64,000 bases of DNA from Paenibacillus_E qinlingensis (lineage in GTDB: Bacteria > Bacillota > Bacilli > Paenibacillales > NBRC-103111): the NCBI RefSeq assembly GCF_028746185.1, contig NZ_JAQIVH010000010.1, positions 1 through 64,000 on the forward strand, read 5' to 3'. The position numbers and the translations under genes were made by a program. How positions within the stretch are numbered: the first letter of the stretch is position 1; the number at the start of each line of letters is the position of its first letter. The notes under the pieces were generated by a model. That model was not told where the DNA came from. It made no database searches and saw nothing but the letters and a program-made list of their open reading frames with translations. Shown here one piece after another: positions 8,284 through 17,051 of this stretch.

Positions 8284-8334
8284 ATAGAGGTGCTTGATGT
8301 AGAGGATGGGAGTCCTGAAATCAAGCGCCTCTAT
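8284..8334. terminator. Hairpin between convergent genes
   Basis: ATAGAGGTGCTTGA pairs with TCAAGCGCCTCTAT (one G-T pair), with an inner AGGA/TCCT stem in the loop. It sits between the ends of the hydrolase (plus) and the lipoprotein (minus). The T run is weak on both sides. Confidence 0.5.
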
Positions 8335-8352
8335 GCGTTTCACAGGTTACAT

Positions 8353-8784
8353 TTAGCTGCGCTTAAATGTTGCCGTCGCCTTCGTTTTGTTCCACGTGAC
8401 TTCGATGAGATAATCTCCTTGAGGTAAATTCGTAAAGGTTTTCGAATCTGTATAGGAATGCCCTGGCTCCAAGTCCAAGTAATCCTTGATCGCAACGGCG
8501 CCTTGTTCGAATACGGTATGATCCTTCAAAAGGGTATATTTTGCGCCACCAATGACAGTAATCGTTTTTTTAGACTGATTTGTGAATGTATAGGTTACTT
8601 TCGTCTCTTTGACTCCATTGTCTACCGTTGCGATGCCCTGCATGACTGGGAGGCTGACTTCCTTAGGAGTTGAAACCACTGGTGTCGTTGATTTTTCCGG
8701 TGGTGTGACCTCACTCTTAGAGCATCCTACAAGGATTAATGAAGTGCCTATTACAGTGAGTATGGCATAACGCATTAGGATCAT
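8353..8784 (-). CDS. Small lipoprotein with beta-sandwich (BsuPI-like) domain
   Basis: About 143 residues. It has a short signal and lipobox LVGC (Cys about 21), then a Pro/Ser/Thr linker and a single all-beta domain (KVTYTFTNQSKKTITVIGG ... GDYLIEVTWNK). The pattern 'NQSKKTITV' followed by 'LEPGHSYTDSKTF' resembles the intracellular-proteinase-inhibitor (BsuPI) fold, which occurs in many Bacillales surface proteins. That match is by eye only. Start ATG at 8784 with GGGTGGG upstream. It lies alone, convergent with the hydrolase. Function unknown. Confidence 0.7.
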   Translation of the reverse strand: MILMRYAILTVIGTSLILVGCSKSEVTPPEKSTTPVVSTPKEVSLPVMQGIATVDNGVKETKVTYTFTNQSKKTITVIGGAKYTLLKDHTVFEQGAVAIKDYLDLEPGHSYTDSKTFTNLPQGDYLIEVTWNKTKATATFKRS

Positions 8785-8910
8785 CTGTAGCCCACCCTTA
8801 TTTATAATCTGTATGACATGAATGACGGAGGAGGATTGGGATAAGTTGCAGGTGAATTGGAACTTTTAGGTTATTGGCATCCCCGGGCGCGGGAGGTTAT
8901 ATCGCTTTAC

Positions 8911-8974
8911 TAAAATCACAAATGACAAAGAACAAATGACATTATTTGATTTTTGTCATTCGTGATTTTATAAT
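8911..8974 (+). promoter_or_regulatory. Promoter with 19-bp inverted-repeat operator upstream of the SDR-TetR operon
   Basis: Arms 8911-8929 and 8952-8970 are inverted repeats with one mismatch (TAAAATCACAAATGACAAA against TTTGTCATTCGTGATTTTA), and a third AATGACA half-site lies between. A promoter TTGATT (8946-8951), 17 nt, TATAAT (8969-8974) has the right arm in its spacer. This is the layout expected for repression by the TetR protein encoded at 9785. Confidence 0.65.
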
Positions 8975-9039
8975 AAAGGTAATAAGGTTTGGGGAAGGCT
9001 ACTCTACCTTCTCATTACATCGAAAAGGCGGGATTATGC

Positions 9040-9783
9040 ATGGAGCGGAAATTATCGGGTAAAGTAGCTTTGGTTACAGGTGCATCGAGAGGGATCGGTC
9101 AGAAGATCGCAGAGGAGCTTGCGCTGCACGGGGCTAAGGTTATCGTGAATTACGCGAGCAGTCCAGGTAAAGCAGAAGAAGTCGTTAACGGCATTAAGCA
9201 ACGAGGCGGGGAAGCTATCGCGATTGGGGCGGATATTAGCCAAGTGGCGGAAGTGGAGCTTTTGTTCCAGAAGACGTTGGAGGCGTATGGACAGGTTGAT
9301 ATTTTGGTCAATAATGCGGGGATTATGATTACGAAGCCGATTCTCTCGATTACCGAGGAGGATTTCGATAGGCAGTTTAACATTAATGTGAAAGGGACAT
9401 TCTTTGCGATTCAGCAAGCGGCGCTGCATATGAAGGAGAATGGTCGGATTATCAATTTCTCTACGTCAGTTAATGGGCAAATGTTTCCGGGGTATAGCTC
9501 CTATGCGGGTACGAAAGGGGCTGTTGAACAGTTCACGCGTCAGCTGGCCAAAGAGTTAGGACCTAAGGGGATTACGATTAATGCCGTTGCACCAGGTCCA
9601 GTGAATACCGAATTATTCACAGTGGGGAAATCAGAGGAACAAATCAAAGCGATCGCTAACATGAATTCGTTCGGCAGACTAGGAGAAGCGGAAGATATTT
9701 CGCGGGTTGTGCTGTTCTTGGCAAGCGAGGAGTCCCAGTGGGTAACGGGACAAACGCTGCGTGTGAACGGCGGTTTTGTATAA
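9040..9783 (+). CDS. SDR-family oxidoreductase (FabG-like)
   Basis: Classical short-chain dehydrogenase/reductase of about 247 residues using NAD(P)H. It has the cofactor motif TGASRGIG (about 13-20), NNAG, and the catalytic Ser-Tyr-Lys with the SSYAGTKG block, then PGPVNT. The longer reading frame begins with a TTG at 8989, but the ATG at 9040 has AAAGGCGGGA 6 nt upstream and gives the normal SDR N-terminus. It shares a transcript with the TetR gene, whose ATG lies 1 nt after its stop. Substrate unknown; such TetR-linked SDRs often act on small carbonyl compounds. Confidence 0.88.
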   Translation: MERKLSGKVALVTGASRGIGQKIAEELALHGAKVIVNYASSPGKAEEVVNGIKQRGGEAIAIGADISQVAEVELLFQKTLEAYGQVDILVNNAGIMITKPILSITEEDFDRQFNINVKGTFFAIQQAALHMKENGRIINFSTSVNGQMFPGYSSYAGTKGAVEQFTRQLAKELGPKGITINAVAPGPVNTELFTVGKSEEQIKAIANMNSFGRLGEAEDISRVVLFLASEESQWVTGQTLRVNGGFV

Positions 9784-9784
9784 A

Positions 9785-10375
9785 ATGACGAAGAATGAGT
9801 TGCCGTTATCGAAGGACGAGATTTTGGATGCAGCGGAGCAAGTGCTTCGGCGATATGGACCGGACAAAACATCCGTAGTGGACATAGCTAAGGTGCTGCA
9901 AGTGAGTCATGGGACGTTGTATCGGCATTTTGAAAGTAAAGCTGCGCTGCGGGAAGCGGTGACATCCCGTTGGTTGCATACGAGCATCGTGACGCCTCTG
10001 GAGGCTATTGCCAGTGAGACTGGCGGCAGTGCCATTGAGCGTTTGCATTTGTGGCTAGACACGCTGATTCAAACCAAGCGGAAATTTGCAGCTGAAGATG
10101 CGGAAATGTTTGCAATGTACGCCAATGTTACAGAGATTGAAGTTGAAATGATTAGCACCCATATGTATTGTTTAATAAAGCAGCTGGAACAGATCATTAA
10201 GCAGGGGATGGCGAGTAAAGAGTTGAAGCCAGGTGAATCGGAATCGCTTGCCAGAGCCATATTCTTGGCTACTTCGCGTTTTCATCATCCATCGCATGCC
10301 CTAGAATGGGGAATGGGGAGTATGGATGAGGACTTTGAAAGTGTCTGGCAGTTGTTGATAGGAGGCTTAACATGA
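9785..10375 (+). CDS. TetR/AcrR-family transcriptional regulator
   Basis: About 196 residues. The DNA-binding domain KDEILDAAEQVLRRYG, then TSVVDIAKVLQVSHGTLYRH, is unmistakable. The all-helical C-terminal part has no recognised ligand motif. It starts right after the SDR stop codon and overlaps the next gene by 4 nt (ATGA), so SDR, regulator and S66 peptidase form one operon. The inverted repeat at 8911-8970 is the likely operator and implies autoregulation. Confidence 0.9.
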   Translation: MTKNELPLSKDEILDAAEQVLRRYGPDKTSVVDIAKVLQVSHGTLYRHFESKAALREAVTSRWLHTSIVTPLEAIASETGGSAIERLHLWLDTLIQTKRKFAAEDAEMFAMYANVTEIEVEMISTHMYCLIKQLEQIIKQGMASKELKPGESESLARAIFLATSRFHHPSHALEWGMGSMDEDFESVWQLLIGGLT

Positions 10376-11409
10376 TCAAACCCAAACGATTAAAGTCAGG
10401 ATCCAAGATAGCCATTATTTCACCATCCAATGGGCTGCCTTATTTATTCCCGGACATCTATGAGATGGGCTTGAAGCACCTGGGGGAGGTCTTTGGCCTA
10501 GAGGTTGTTGAAATGCCATCAGCCAGGATGTCACCGGAGGAACTGTATAAGAATCCACAGTTGCGTGCTCAGGATATAAACGATTGTTTTGAAAATGAAG
10601 AAATTGATGGCATCATCACTTCAATTGGTGGATATGAATCGGTGAGGATTTTACCCTTTTTAAATAAGGACTTGATCATGAGTCATCCTAAGTTTATCAT
10701 GGGTTTTTCAGATGCGACGACATTCTTAACGTACTTAAATAATTGGGGGATGGTAACCTTCTATGGCCCATCTATTATGGCAGGGATCGCGCAATTAAGT
10801 AGTCTACCTAAAGCCTATAGCGAGCATCTCAAAGCAATATGGTTTGAAGAGCAGTTCCCATATCGTTATACGCCATATCAAGAGTGGACGAACGGCTATA
10901 AAGACTGGAGTCATCTGGAAACCTTGGGTGAGTGTCAGCCGTTTGTTGCGAATGAGAATGGGTGGACGTTTATTCAGGGGGAAGCGATTGAGCAAGGGTA
11001 TTTGTGGGGTGGATGTATCGAAGTCCTAGAGTTTATGAAATCGACGATCTATTGGCCCAAGGATGATTGCTGGCAGGATAGGGTCTTATTTTTCGAAACA
11101 TCGGAAGAGAAGCCTTCACCCATGCAAGTAGGTTATATGCTGAGAAATTATGGGATGCAGGGCATCTTTTCACGTGTTAAAGGCGTCATATTTGGGAGAG
11201 CGAAGGATTATAGTGTAGCTGAGAATGCAGAACTTAGAGAGATCCTAGTGACTATTATTGCAAAAGAGTTTGGGGCTGGTCATGTACCGATTGTTGTTGA
11301 TTTTGACTTTGGGCATACCGACCCGAAATTGATTCTGCCATTAGGTGGACGAGTAGAGTTAAATCCGGGGACGAATGAGGTTATTTTGTTGGAGAGTCCT
11401 TTTGAGTGA
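10372..11409 (+). CDS. S66-family peptidase (LD-carboxypeptidase/MccF-like)
   Basis: About 345 residues. S66 serine peptidases cleave murein tetrapeptides (LdcA) or detoxify peptidyl-nucleotide antibiotics such as microcin C (MccF). The Ser nucleophile lies in MGFSDATTFL (about 103-112), preceded by ITSIGGYESVRILPFL. The acid/base part is in the ETSEEKPSP region, and the His in FGHTDPKLILPLG. The length and the EWTNGYKDWSHLE insertion look more MccF-like than LdcA-like. It is translationally coupled to the TetR gene by an ATGA overlap. A self-protection role is plausible but unproven. Confidence 0.85.
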   Translation: MIKPKRLKSGSKIAIISPSNGLPYLFPDIYEMGLKHLGEVFGLEVVEMPSARMSPEELYKNPQLRAQDINDCFENEEIDGIITSIGGYESVRILPFLNKDLIMSHPKFIMGFSDATTFLTYLNNWGMVTFYGPSIMAGIAQLSSLPKAYSEHLKAIWFEEQFPYRYTPYQEWTNGYKDWSHLETLGECQPFVANENGWTFIQGEAIEQGYLWGGCIEVLEFMKSTIYWPKDDCWQDRVLFFETSEEKPSPMQVGYMLRNYGMQGIFSRVKGVIFGRAKDYSVAENAELREILVTIIAKEFGAGHVPIVVDFDFGHTDPKLILPLGGRVELNPGTNEVILLESPFE

Positions 11410-11435
11410 TTGGAAAAGTAGGGGGATTTGCCTAA

Positions 11436-11918
11436 GTGAGCAAAGTTGAATGTGGCATGTATACAATGTGCTTAGTCCAAGATGGGAACAAAGTGCTTCT
11501 GATCAATCGTCCCGAGTCCAAAGGGTTTCCCGGATATCTTGGCCCAGGCGGTAAGGTGGACTTGGCGGAGAGTTTCACGGAGGGAACCGTCCGAGAATTG
11601 TGGGAGGAAACGGGACTCGTGGTGAAACCGGAAGACCTTATATACAAGGGCGTCGACGAATATTTAGTTCCCGAGAAAAACTATAGATATATGGTGTTTA
11701 ATTATCTCACTCGGACATTTACTGGGGAGTTGCTAACCGATCCACCTGAAGGCGAGTTAGCCTGGGTAGATATAGACGATGCGTTACAGATGCCGATGCA
11801 AGATTGGTTTAAGCGGAGGTTTCCTTTATTTTTTGAGGCGGGAACTTTTGAAATTTCGGTTGTGTGGGATGAGACTAATCAATGTATAATCGAGGAAAAG
11901 GTAAGAAGATTAGGTTGA
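11436..11918 (+). CDS. Nudix hydrolase (MutT/8-oxo-dGTP type)
   Basis: About 160 residues. The Nudix box GX5EX7REUXEEXGU is complete: GGKVDLAESFTEG, then TVRELWEETGL, about residues 38-61. The N-terminus MYTMCLVQDGNKVLLINRP is typical of 8-oxo-dGTP diphosphatases. GTG start at 11436 with a GGGGGA ribosome site about 10 nt upstream. It lies 26 nt after the S66 peptidase and may be in its transcript. It probably hydrolyses oxidised or damaged nucleotides. Confidence 0.88.
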   Translation: MSKVECGMYTMCLVQDGNKVLLINRPESKGFPGYLGPGGKVDLAESFTEGTVRELWEETGLVVKPEDLIYKGVDEYLVPEKNYRYMVFNYLTRTFTGELLTDPPEGELAWVDIDDALQMPMQDWFKRRFPLFFEAGTFEISVVWDETNQCIIEEKVRRLG

Positions 11919-11959
11919 TAGCAGGATCCTAAAACAACATGAGAGGGTAGCAGAATACT

Positions 11960-12163
11960 ATGAGCGAAACGGTAAGTTTGAGTCTTGGAGGCTCCTACGT
12001 TGTGGCACCAGATAATCCTAGAAAGACTAAGAATCGAGGGCGGAAATGTATGATTCTTGCTTTCGAGATTAACGACGAGGAATTAGACATTAGGGTTATC
12101 TATCTCGATACGAGTAGAGAAGTATTGCTGAAGTTCAGTGATTTGAAGCCGATTACAGAGTAA
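11960..12163 (+). CDS. Small conserved-looking protein, 67 residues
   Basis: I do not recognise this protein. It has a ribosome site (GAGAGGGTAG) before the ATG. The sequence reads as a small beta-barrel-like protein: SLGGSYVVAPDNPRKTKNRG, then basic residues, then alternating hydrophobic strands (CMILAFEINDEELDIRVIYL). The start resembles small KOW/SH3-type nucleic-acid-binding domains, but this is weak. It follows the Nudix gene by 41 nt on the same strand. Confidence 0.6.
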   Translation: MSETVSLSLGGSYVVAPDNPRKTKNRGRKCMILAFEINDEELDIRVIYLDTSREVLLKFSDLKPITE

Positions 12164-12187
12164 GGGCTGCCTATGAGAAAGTTTGGA

Positions 12188-12220
12188 TAAAAAAATGATC
12201 CCTACATACATAAGGATCAT
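12188..12220 (-). terminator. Terminator of the Mn catalase gene
   Basis: On the minus strand ATGATCC and GGATCAT form a stem around a 12-nt loop, followed by a run of Ts, 14 nt beyond the catalase stop codon. Confidence 0.8.
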
Positions 12221-12234
12221 CAGACTGATAGGAG

Positions 12235-13137
12235 TTATGCGTTGATATTTCCAGCCATTTTAAGTCTCGCTGCGATTTGTTGGAAGTCTTCAGGCGAGAT
12301 GCCAGGAGCAAACTCCTCATCGACCGCCGGCGCTTCAGCAATGGGGTATCCTTGAGGCGTACCCGGGATGACTTCTAAGGCAGAGCCATCTTCGGGATGC
12401 GTACCTTTCCAAATCTGGCCAATTGTAGTGAAGTCGCTGTCGCTCCATGTGTAAAGCTTAGTATGAACGCCTTTCTCCTCATACTTTCTGGTCTCATTAA
12501 ACGACTTGTTGCTTAAGGAAGGAATGGGGACTAATTTGGTGACATTGACCCCAGTTGCTACTTCCAACGCTTTGGCGTAGGCAACAACATGAACGCCTCC
12601 ACGAACAAGCAGGTAGCCAATTACAGCCCGTGCTGCAGGGTGGTCGGTCATTTCGTACACTTTCATTTTATGGGTGCGTGCGCCGCATTCTAAGAAGAAA
12701 TTATGCAGTAAATCCTCTACCAAGTTGCCGCTGTTAAACACATTCGCACCTGTCCATGGGTTGCCCATAGAATCAACCGGCATGGCCCCTTGCGCTCCTG
12801 CAAGAAAGTGATAGGAAAGACGAGCGTCTTTGACAACATCCAGTGGTGTCTGGTCGGGCTCTTTGTAGCTTGTAGAGCCTCTTAAGCATTTATTAATTGC
12901 ATGGGAAACCAACTCCACATGGCCAAGTTCTTCGGCCGTAATACTCATTATCAAATCGTAAAAGGGTCTCAGTTTCTCCTTAGAACGGAAATTAAAAGAT
13001 TGATACAAGTAATTGTTCAAAGTGGACATCTCACCGAATTTGCCACCTAACAATTCCTGTACAGCTGCTGCGGCATTAGGGTCAGGTTTCTCAATGTCAG
13101 GAATCTCAATCGAAATTTCATCCATTCGTTTAAACAT
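12235..13137 (-). CDS. Manganese catalase
   Basis: Dimanganese catalase of about 300 residues that breaks down hydrogen peroxide. Ferritin-like helices carry the metal ligands: GEMSTLNNYLYQSF (first Glu), TAEELGHVELVSHAIN (Glu and His), and a later ECGARTHKMKVYEM and GGVHVVAYAKAL pair. Start ATG at 13137, with GGGAG 8 nt upstream; the ATG 36 nt earlier lacks this spacing. The length is in the range of short CotJC/YdbD-type Mn catalases of Bacillales, some of which are spore-associated. It is monocistronic with its own terminator. Confidence 0.93.
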   Translation of the reverse strand: MFKRMDEISIEIPDIEKPDPNAAAAVQELLGGKFGEMSTLNNYLYQSFNFRSKEKLRPFYDLIMSITAEELGHVELVSHAINKCLRGSTSYKEPDQTPLDVVKDARLSYHFLAGAQGAMPVDSMGNPWTGANVFNSGNLVEDLLHNFFLECGARTHKMKVYEMTDHPAARAVIGYLLVRGGVHVVAYAKALEVATGVNVTKLVPIPSLSNKSFNETRKYEEKGVHTKLYTWSDSDFTTIGQIWKGTHPEDGSALEVIPGTPQGYPIAEAPAVDEEFAPGISPEDFQQIAARLKMAGNINA

Positions 13138-13228
13138 GGCTTCAACTCCCTCAGATTTTTCACTCCTGTACATTGTTTACCTTAAGCTTTATATCTAACC
13201 ATGCCGCGGGGCACAAATGAGAAAAATC

Positions 13229-13252
13229 AGCTACTTCAAAGTAGCTTTTTTT
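13229..13252. terminator. Terminator-like hairpin in a divergent intergenic region
   Basis: AGCTACT-TCAA-AGTAGCT with A and T runs on either side. It lies upstream of both the catalase (minus) and the lipoprotein (plus), so it does not end either gene. It may be an attenuator or a relic. Confidence 0.6.
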
Positions 13253-13352
13253 GCTTTTCCGTTCCGTAGTAGCGGTTTCGATGGGAACTTTTCGTCAGTG
13301 CTGTGCGTCTAACAAAATATGGGAAATATTATAAAATTGAACAAGGATTGGT

Positions 13353-15161
13353 GTGGTGTATGCGATGGTCAGATTATGTGGTTTGGGATCACTATTATTC
13401 GTCATGCTGCTGCTGAATGCGTGTGAAAGTAATACCCAGGGTTCAGCCGTATCCGTATCGCCACAAGCAACCATTCAGGAAACAGCGGCGATTCCTACAA
13501 CTGCGCCCGTCGCAACGGTTGGATCCATGACTCGGACTAAGCTGCAAAGCCTTACTTTCGGTGAACACAATAGTTCTGAGGGGAGGGTATTCCAACAATG
13601 GAAGGCTACGGATGTCCCTCAGGAACCTTTCCAAGTTGTGTATCATCTAGAGGATGTGAGTGTAAATGCAACTTTTGCGAACATGAGCGAAGAAGAACGA
13701 CAGCTGCTGATTAAGCAGATTAGGGTTGAGGGCAATGCGGATTGGGAGATTGTAGAAAGTAACGATCCAATCAATCAGGTGAGGGTTCAATTCCATCATG
13801 CAAATGAACCGTTCATCCTGCGCGTAGGGGATCTGCCTGCCATGACGTTCATGCGAAAAGAACCTGTGAGCTTTACTTTTAGTTCACCTGCAGGTCACGA
13901 TGTACCTCACCTTTTGGTAATGGCACAGGAATATGGACCACGACTGCGTATCCCCGAGGGGGAAAGCTCGGTAGAACTAGTTTTTTCGAATGAGATGCGA
14001 AATGACCTGCCTACGACGATAGAAGGTGTGCCTGTAGCAGCTAAATGGATAGATCCCAAACACCTCTTGGTCCAACTAGACAATATGGGAGCCGGAGAGC
14101 ATCGAATGAAAGAGCAATATCTGCGAATGGATAACTTGGTGGATGTAAGCGGCAATCGCTTGGGTGGTAGTCTCCAGGGAGTCTGGGTTCAACAAATGCC
14201 GAGGTATGTATGGCGCTATGCGGATTCAGGCGAGTTGGCTGGTGGGGGCCCGAGGGATTCTTTATACGATCAATTGGTTATTTCAGAAGATAAACAAACC
14301 TATGTCGGGATTGTTCGACTTGGCGGGTCTATGGGAGACGGGGACGGAACGGGCTATTCGTATATTTTGGAGCAAAAGGGGAAGGACCCTATTGTCATAG
14401 AGAATGTGTTCTACTCCACGATTGAACCTGATCAGCAGCCCATTCAATGGATAGATGCAAAAACACTCATTTATGCGTCCTACTACGGCGTGTTTGTCTA
14501 CAATATTGAGAAAGGTGAGAAACGTATTCTACACAAAGCTGATCCTGATGAGAATGATAATATCAATTACGCTGCCTATGATACGACGAGAAAGCTGCTT
14601 CATGTATTGGCCTATGAGAACCGGCATGAAACGAGTCAATTGGCACGATTGACATATGCCTCAGGAGATACCATGCCCCAAAGAATGCCTGCCTACACAA
14701 CAAGTGTACTGGTTGCCAAATACTCCGATTTGGATATGACCATAACCCCTCTGCCGGAGGGCACCTATTGGACACGAATACAAGATGGTGTTCCCTACAC
14801 GGATTACGTTAATCAAGCAGGGGAAAAGTTTACCGCCAAAGGAATTGCTCGGCTCGTCACAAAACAAGGTGCGTACCTACAGCAATATGAAAAAGGGGAG
14901 TTCCAACTGCAAGCCTCAGGATGGGCAATATGGCAACCCGGCAAAGCCGCGAAAGAAATGACGAACCCGCCAGAGGACAGCTTTACCTTTACTAGCGGCA
15001 CGGATTTATTTGCAAGGCTGGAGGATAGGATTGTTAAATATGATCTTTCTGGAAATAAATGGGTGATATGGGAGGCGCCCAATGGGGAGAAAAATGCCAT
15101 GCCTGTTCAAGGTAAAGATGGATTATACCGCATAAGTGTAGAACCAATCGTGAAACAATGA
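13353..15161 (+). CDS. Large lipoprotein with Ig-like and beta-propeller-like regions
   Basis: About 602 residues, no family recognised with certainty. Signal peptide with lipobox LLNAC (Cys about 24). Residues about 75-270 look all-beta; a segment GVPVAAKWIDPKHLLVQL resembles a bacterial Ig-like (SbsA-type) domain. Residues about 290-600 contain repeated four-strand blocks with WIDAKTLIYASYYGVFVYN and similar, suggesting a beta-propeller. GTG start at 13353 with AAGGAT just upstream. It lies alone, between the catalase and a terminator at 15283. Probably a surface-exposed protein of unknown role. Confidence 0.8.
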   Translation: MVYAMVRLCGLGSLLFVMLLLNACESNTQGSAVSVSPQATIQETAAIPTTAPVATVGSMTRTKLQSLTFGEHNSSEGRVFQQWKATDVPQEPFQVVYHLEDVSVNATFANMSEEERQLLIKQIRVEGNADWEIVESNDPINQVRVQFHHANEPFILRVGDLPAMTFMRKEPVSFTFSSPAGHDVPHLLVMAQEYGPRLRIPEGESSVELVFSNEMRNDLPTTIEGVPVAAKWIDPKHLLVQLDNMGAGEHRMKEQYLRMDNLVDVSGNRLGGSLQGVWVQQMPRYVWRYADSGELAGGGPRDSLYDQLVISEDKQTYVGIVRLGGSMGDGDGTGYSYILEQKGKDPIVIENVFYSTIEPDQQPIQWIDAKTLIYASYYGVFVYNIEKGEKRILHKADPDENDNINYAAYDTTRKLLHVLAYENRHETSQLARLTYASGDTMPQRMPAYTTSVLVAKYSDLDMTITPLPEGTYWTRIQDGVPYTDYVNQAGEKFTAKGIARLVTKQGAYLQQYEKGEFQLQASGWAIWQPGKAAKEMTNPPEDSFTFTSGTDLFARLEDRIVKYDLSGNKWVIWEAPNGEKNAMPVQGKDGLYRISVEPIVKQ

Positions 15162-15282
15162 ACGGGTGGAATCGTCACTGTTATATCGAGTGTATCGTAC
15201 GCTGCGACCGATAACGTTACATCTTGTGAGGATCGGGTCGACTATATGTTAGATGCTCGTACGAGCGATAATAAGTAAAAGC

Positions 15283-15317
15283 AGGCTGCCGATTAGAGTG
15301 AATCGGCAGCCTTTTTT
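15283..15317 (+). terminator. Terminator after the large lipoprotein gene
   Basis: AGGCTGCCGATT pairs with AATCGGCAGCCT, followed by TTTTTT. Strong Rho-independent terminator. Confidence 0.88.
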
Positions 15318-15369
15318 ATCGAGAGGGAAAGATGACTGACCGTTCGGGCATAAGATATCGTTGATACTG

Positions 15370-15741
15370 CTACATATCGATGAATACTTTTCCCTTCTCG
15401 ACCGACAAATCAAACGTTTCTACTACAACCTCATAGGTTTTTGTGCGGACTTTATTATCTACAACAAGACCGCCGGTTTTAATGTCAAATTCCCAATGGT
15501 GCCAGGGACAACGGACGATTTCCCCTTCTTGTTCGTAAATAAATTGCCCAGGCAGAGGCGATGTGACCCATGAAGTAACCGGCCCTTTGCAAAGATGGGC
15601 TCCCTGATGAGGGCAATAATTAAGAATTGCATGAAGCTTTCCGGATAATTTATAAATTCCTACGCTCCGCCCTTGAACATCAACAATTTTCGGTGCATCC
15701 TCCTTGAATTCATCAACTGTTCCTAAATAATGGTGCGCCAT
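15370..15741 (-). CDS. Rieske [2Fe-2S] protein
   Basis: About 123 residues, one Rieske domain. Cluster motifs are CPHQGAH (CxH) near 43-49 and CPWHHWEF (CxxH) near 78-85. This resembles the ferredoxin component or an assimilatory Rieske protein of aromatic-ring oxygenases. It is encoded 2 nt after an ACMSD-like amidohydrolase, so the two are cotranscribed. No oxygenase alpha subunit or reductase is near. It probably shuttles electrons in catabolism of an aromatic or heterocyclic compound, but partners are outside this locus. Confidence 0.9.
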   Translation of the reverse strand: MAHHYLGTVDEFKEDAPKIVDVQGRSVGIYKLSGKLHAILNYCPHQGAHLCKGPVTSWVTSPLPGQFIYEQEGEIVRCPWHHWEFDIKTGGLVVDNKVRTKTYEVVVETFDLSVEKGKVFIDM

Positions 15742-15743
15742 CG

Positions 15744-16868
15744 TTATTCCTCCGTTTTGTCCGGCATAGGCAGGCCATAGTATTTGGCAGCATTATAGTA
15801 AAACACATTATTTGTTGTTTCTTTGTCCATTTTTGGGAAAACGAGCTTTGGCGAGTCGAAATCCCAATGCGGGTAATCGCTGCAGAAGAGCAGCTTGTCC
15901 TTGGCGTGCATAGCCTCGAACAACGTATCGAAGGCTTGACGGTTCGGGGCTTCCTCAATCGGCTGGGAGCCGATGTACATGTTGGTAAGAAAATATTCGC
16001 TAGGCTTTCTCTTCACCCAAGGAGTCTGCTCGCGCAGTGCCTTCCAATCCTGGTCGAGCCGCCACAAGTAAGGAGCGACCCAAAAGACGCCTCCTTCTAT
16101 AAATGCCACCTGCAACTCCGGGAATATCTCAAATACACCTTCGAAAATAAAGCTGGCCATATGGGCCATGTAAGCTTGCGTACGGGCAGCGCGATATTCA
16201 ATATAGTAAGATGGATAGCCGACATTCGTAGCGGGTGCGTTCATCGCATCGCCGATAGCTCCTACATGCATGGTGAAATTGATTCCATGCTTCAAACAAG
16301 CCTCATATATCGGATGAAACATTTTATTTCCGTAAGGATGGGCAGAGCCCGATGGAACATAAGCCTGAACCATTCCGGGATGGGAGCCGAGCCGTTCGAT
16401 TTCCCGAACCGATGCGGCTACATCGTGAATCGGCAGGTAGATGGAGCCTCTGAACCGGGGCTCCTTGTCGAGCCAATGTTCAATCGTATAATCGTTGAAA
16501 GCGGAACACAATGCGGCCGAGTAATACGTATCGGCAGTGTTTGTGGACGCTATAAATTCGCCGGTCAAAATTCCATAGCGGATGTCGAAAGGTTCCAAAA
16601 GCTGCTCGATCATGAAATCAAGATCCGAACCGGCAGGACCGCCGCTTGGAGGAAAGGAATCGGCTCTTTTTCCGACACTGCCTCCGTTCATCGTACCCGG
16701 CCCACCGCCAAAATTCGATCCCCACAGTTCAATACGCTCCTTGTATTTTCGCGGTAAGTAAGGGAACAGCTGCTTGATGTCCTTAAAAGTATGATGGATA
16801 TCGCAATCAATAACTCCAATGCCTTTGCGTACTTTTGTCTTGTTGGCCGATGCTCCTAAGATACTCAT
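15744..16868 (-). CDS. Amidohydrolase-2 family (ACMSD-like) decarboxylase/hydrolase
   Basis: About 374 residues of the amidohydrolase-related family that includes ACMSD, gamma-resorcylate and related nonoxidative decarboxylases. The N-terminal metal motif has the form DCDIHH (usually D-x-H-x-H). A His lies in NFTMHVGAIGDA, and the C-terminal SDYPHWDFDSPK is the conserved catalytic Asp block. AAGGGGA ribosome site 9 nt before the ATG. Forms a two-gene operon with the Rieske protein and is divergent from an AraC regulator, which suggests inducible catabolism of an aromatic acid. Reaction not assigned. Confidence 0.85.
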   Translation of the reverse strand: MSILGASANKTKVRKGIGVIDCDIHHTFKDIKQLFPYLPRKYKERIELWGSNFGGGPGTMNGGSVGKRADSFPPSGGPAGSDLDFMIEQLLEPFDIRYGILTGEFIASTNTADTYYSAALCSAFNDYTIEHWLDKEPRFRGSIYLPIHDVAASVREIERLGSHPGMVQAYVPSGSAHPYGNKMFHPIYEACLKHGINFTMHVGAIGDAMNAPATNVGYPSYYIEYRAARTQAYMAHMASFIFEGVFEIFPELQVAFIEGGVFWVAPYLWRLDQDWKALREQTPWVKRKPSEYFLTNMYIGSQPIEEAPNRQAFDTLFEAMHAKDKLLFCSDYPHWDFDSPKLVFPKMDKETTNNVFYYNAAKYYGLPMPDKTEE

Positions 16869-16976
16869 GTTTTCATCCCCTTTTTTTGTTTCGGCACATT
16901 TTGCGGGTGCATGTTTTTACATATCAATCATAAAACTAGGACTGCCCGGTCGAAAATGGTATTTCGTAATTGTAAT

Positions 16977-17005
16977 TTGTCATTTTGTAAGGTCAATGCT
17001 ATAAT
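16977..17005 (+). promoter_or_regulatory. Sigma-A-type promoter of the AraC gene
   Basis: TTGTCA (16977-16982), 17-nt spacer, TATAAT (17000-17005), about 45 nt upstream of the start codon. Confidence 0.7.
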
Positions 17006-17051
17006 TTAGCCCACTTTCAAAAGACCGGTTTCAGGAGGTGCGGATGAATTA

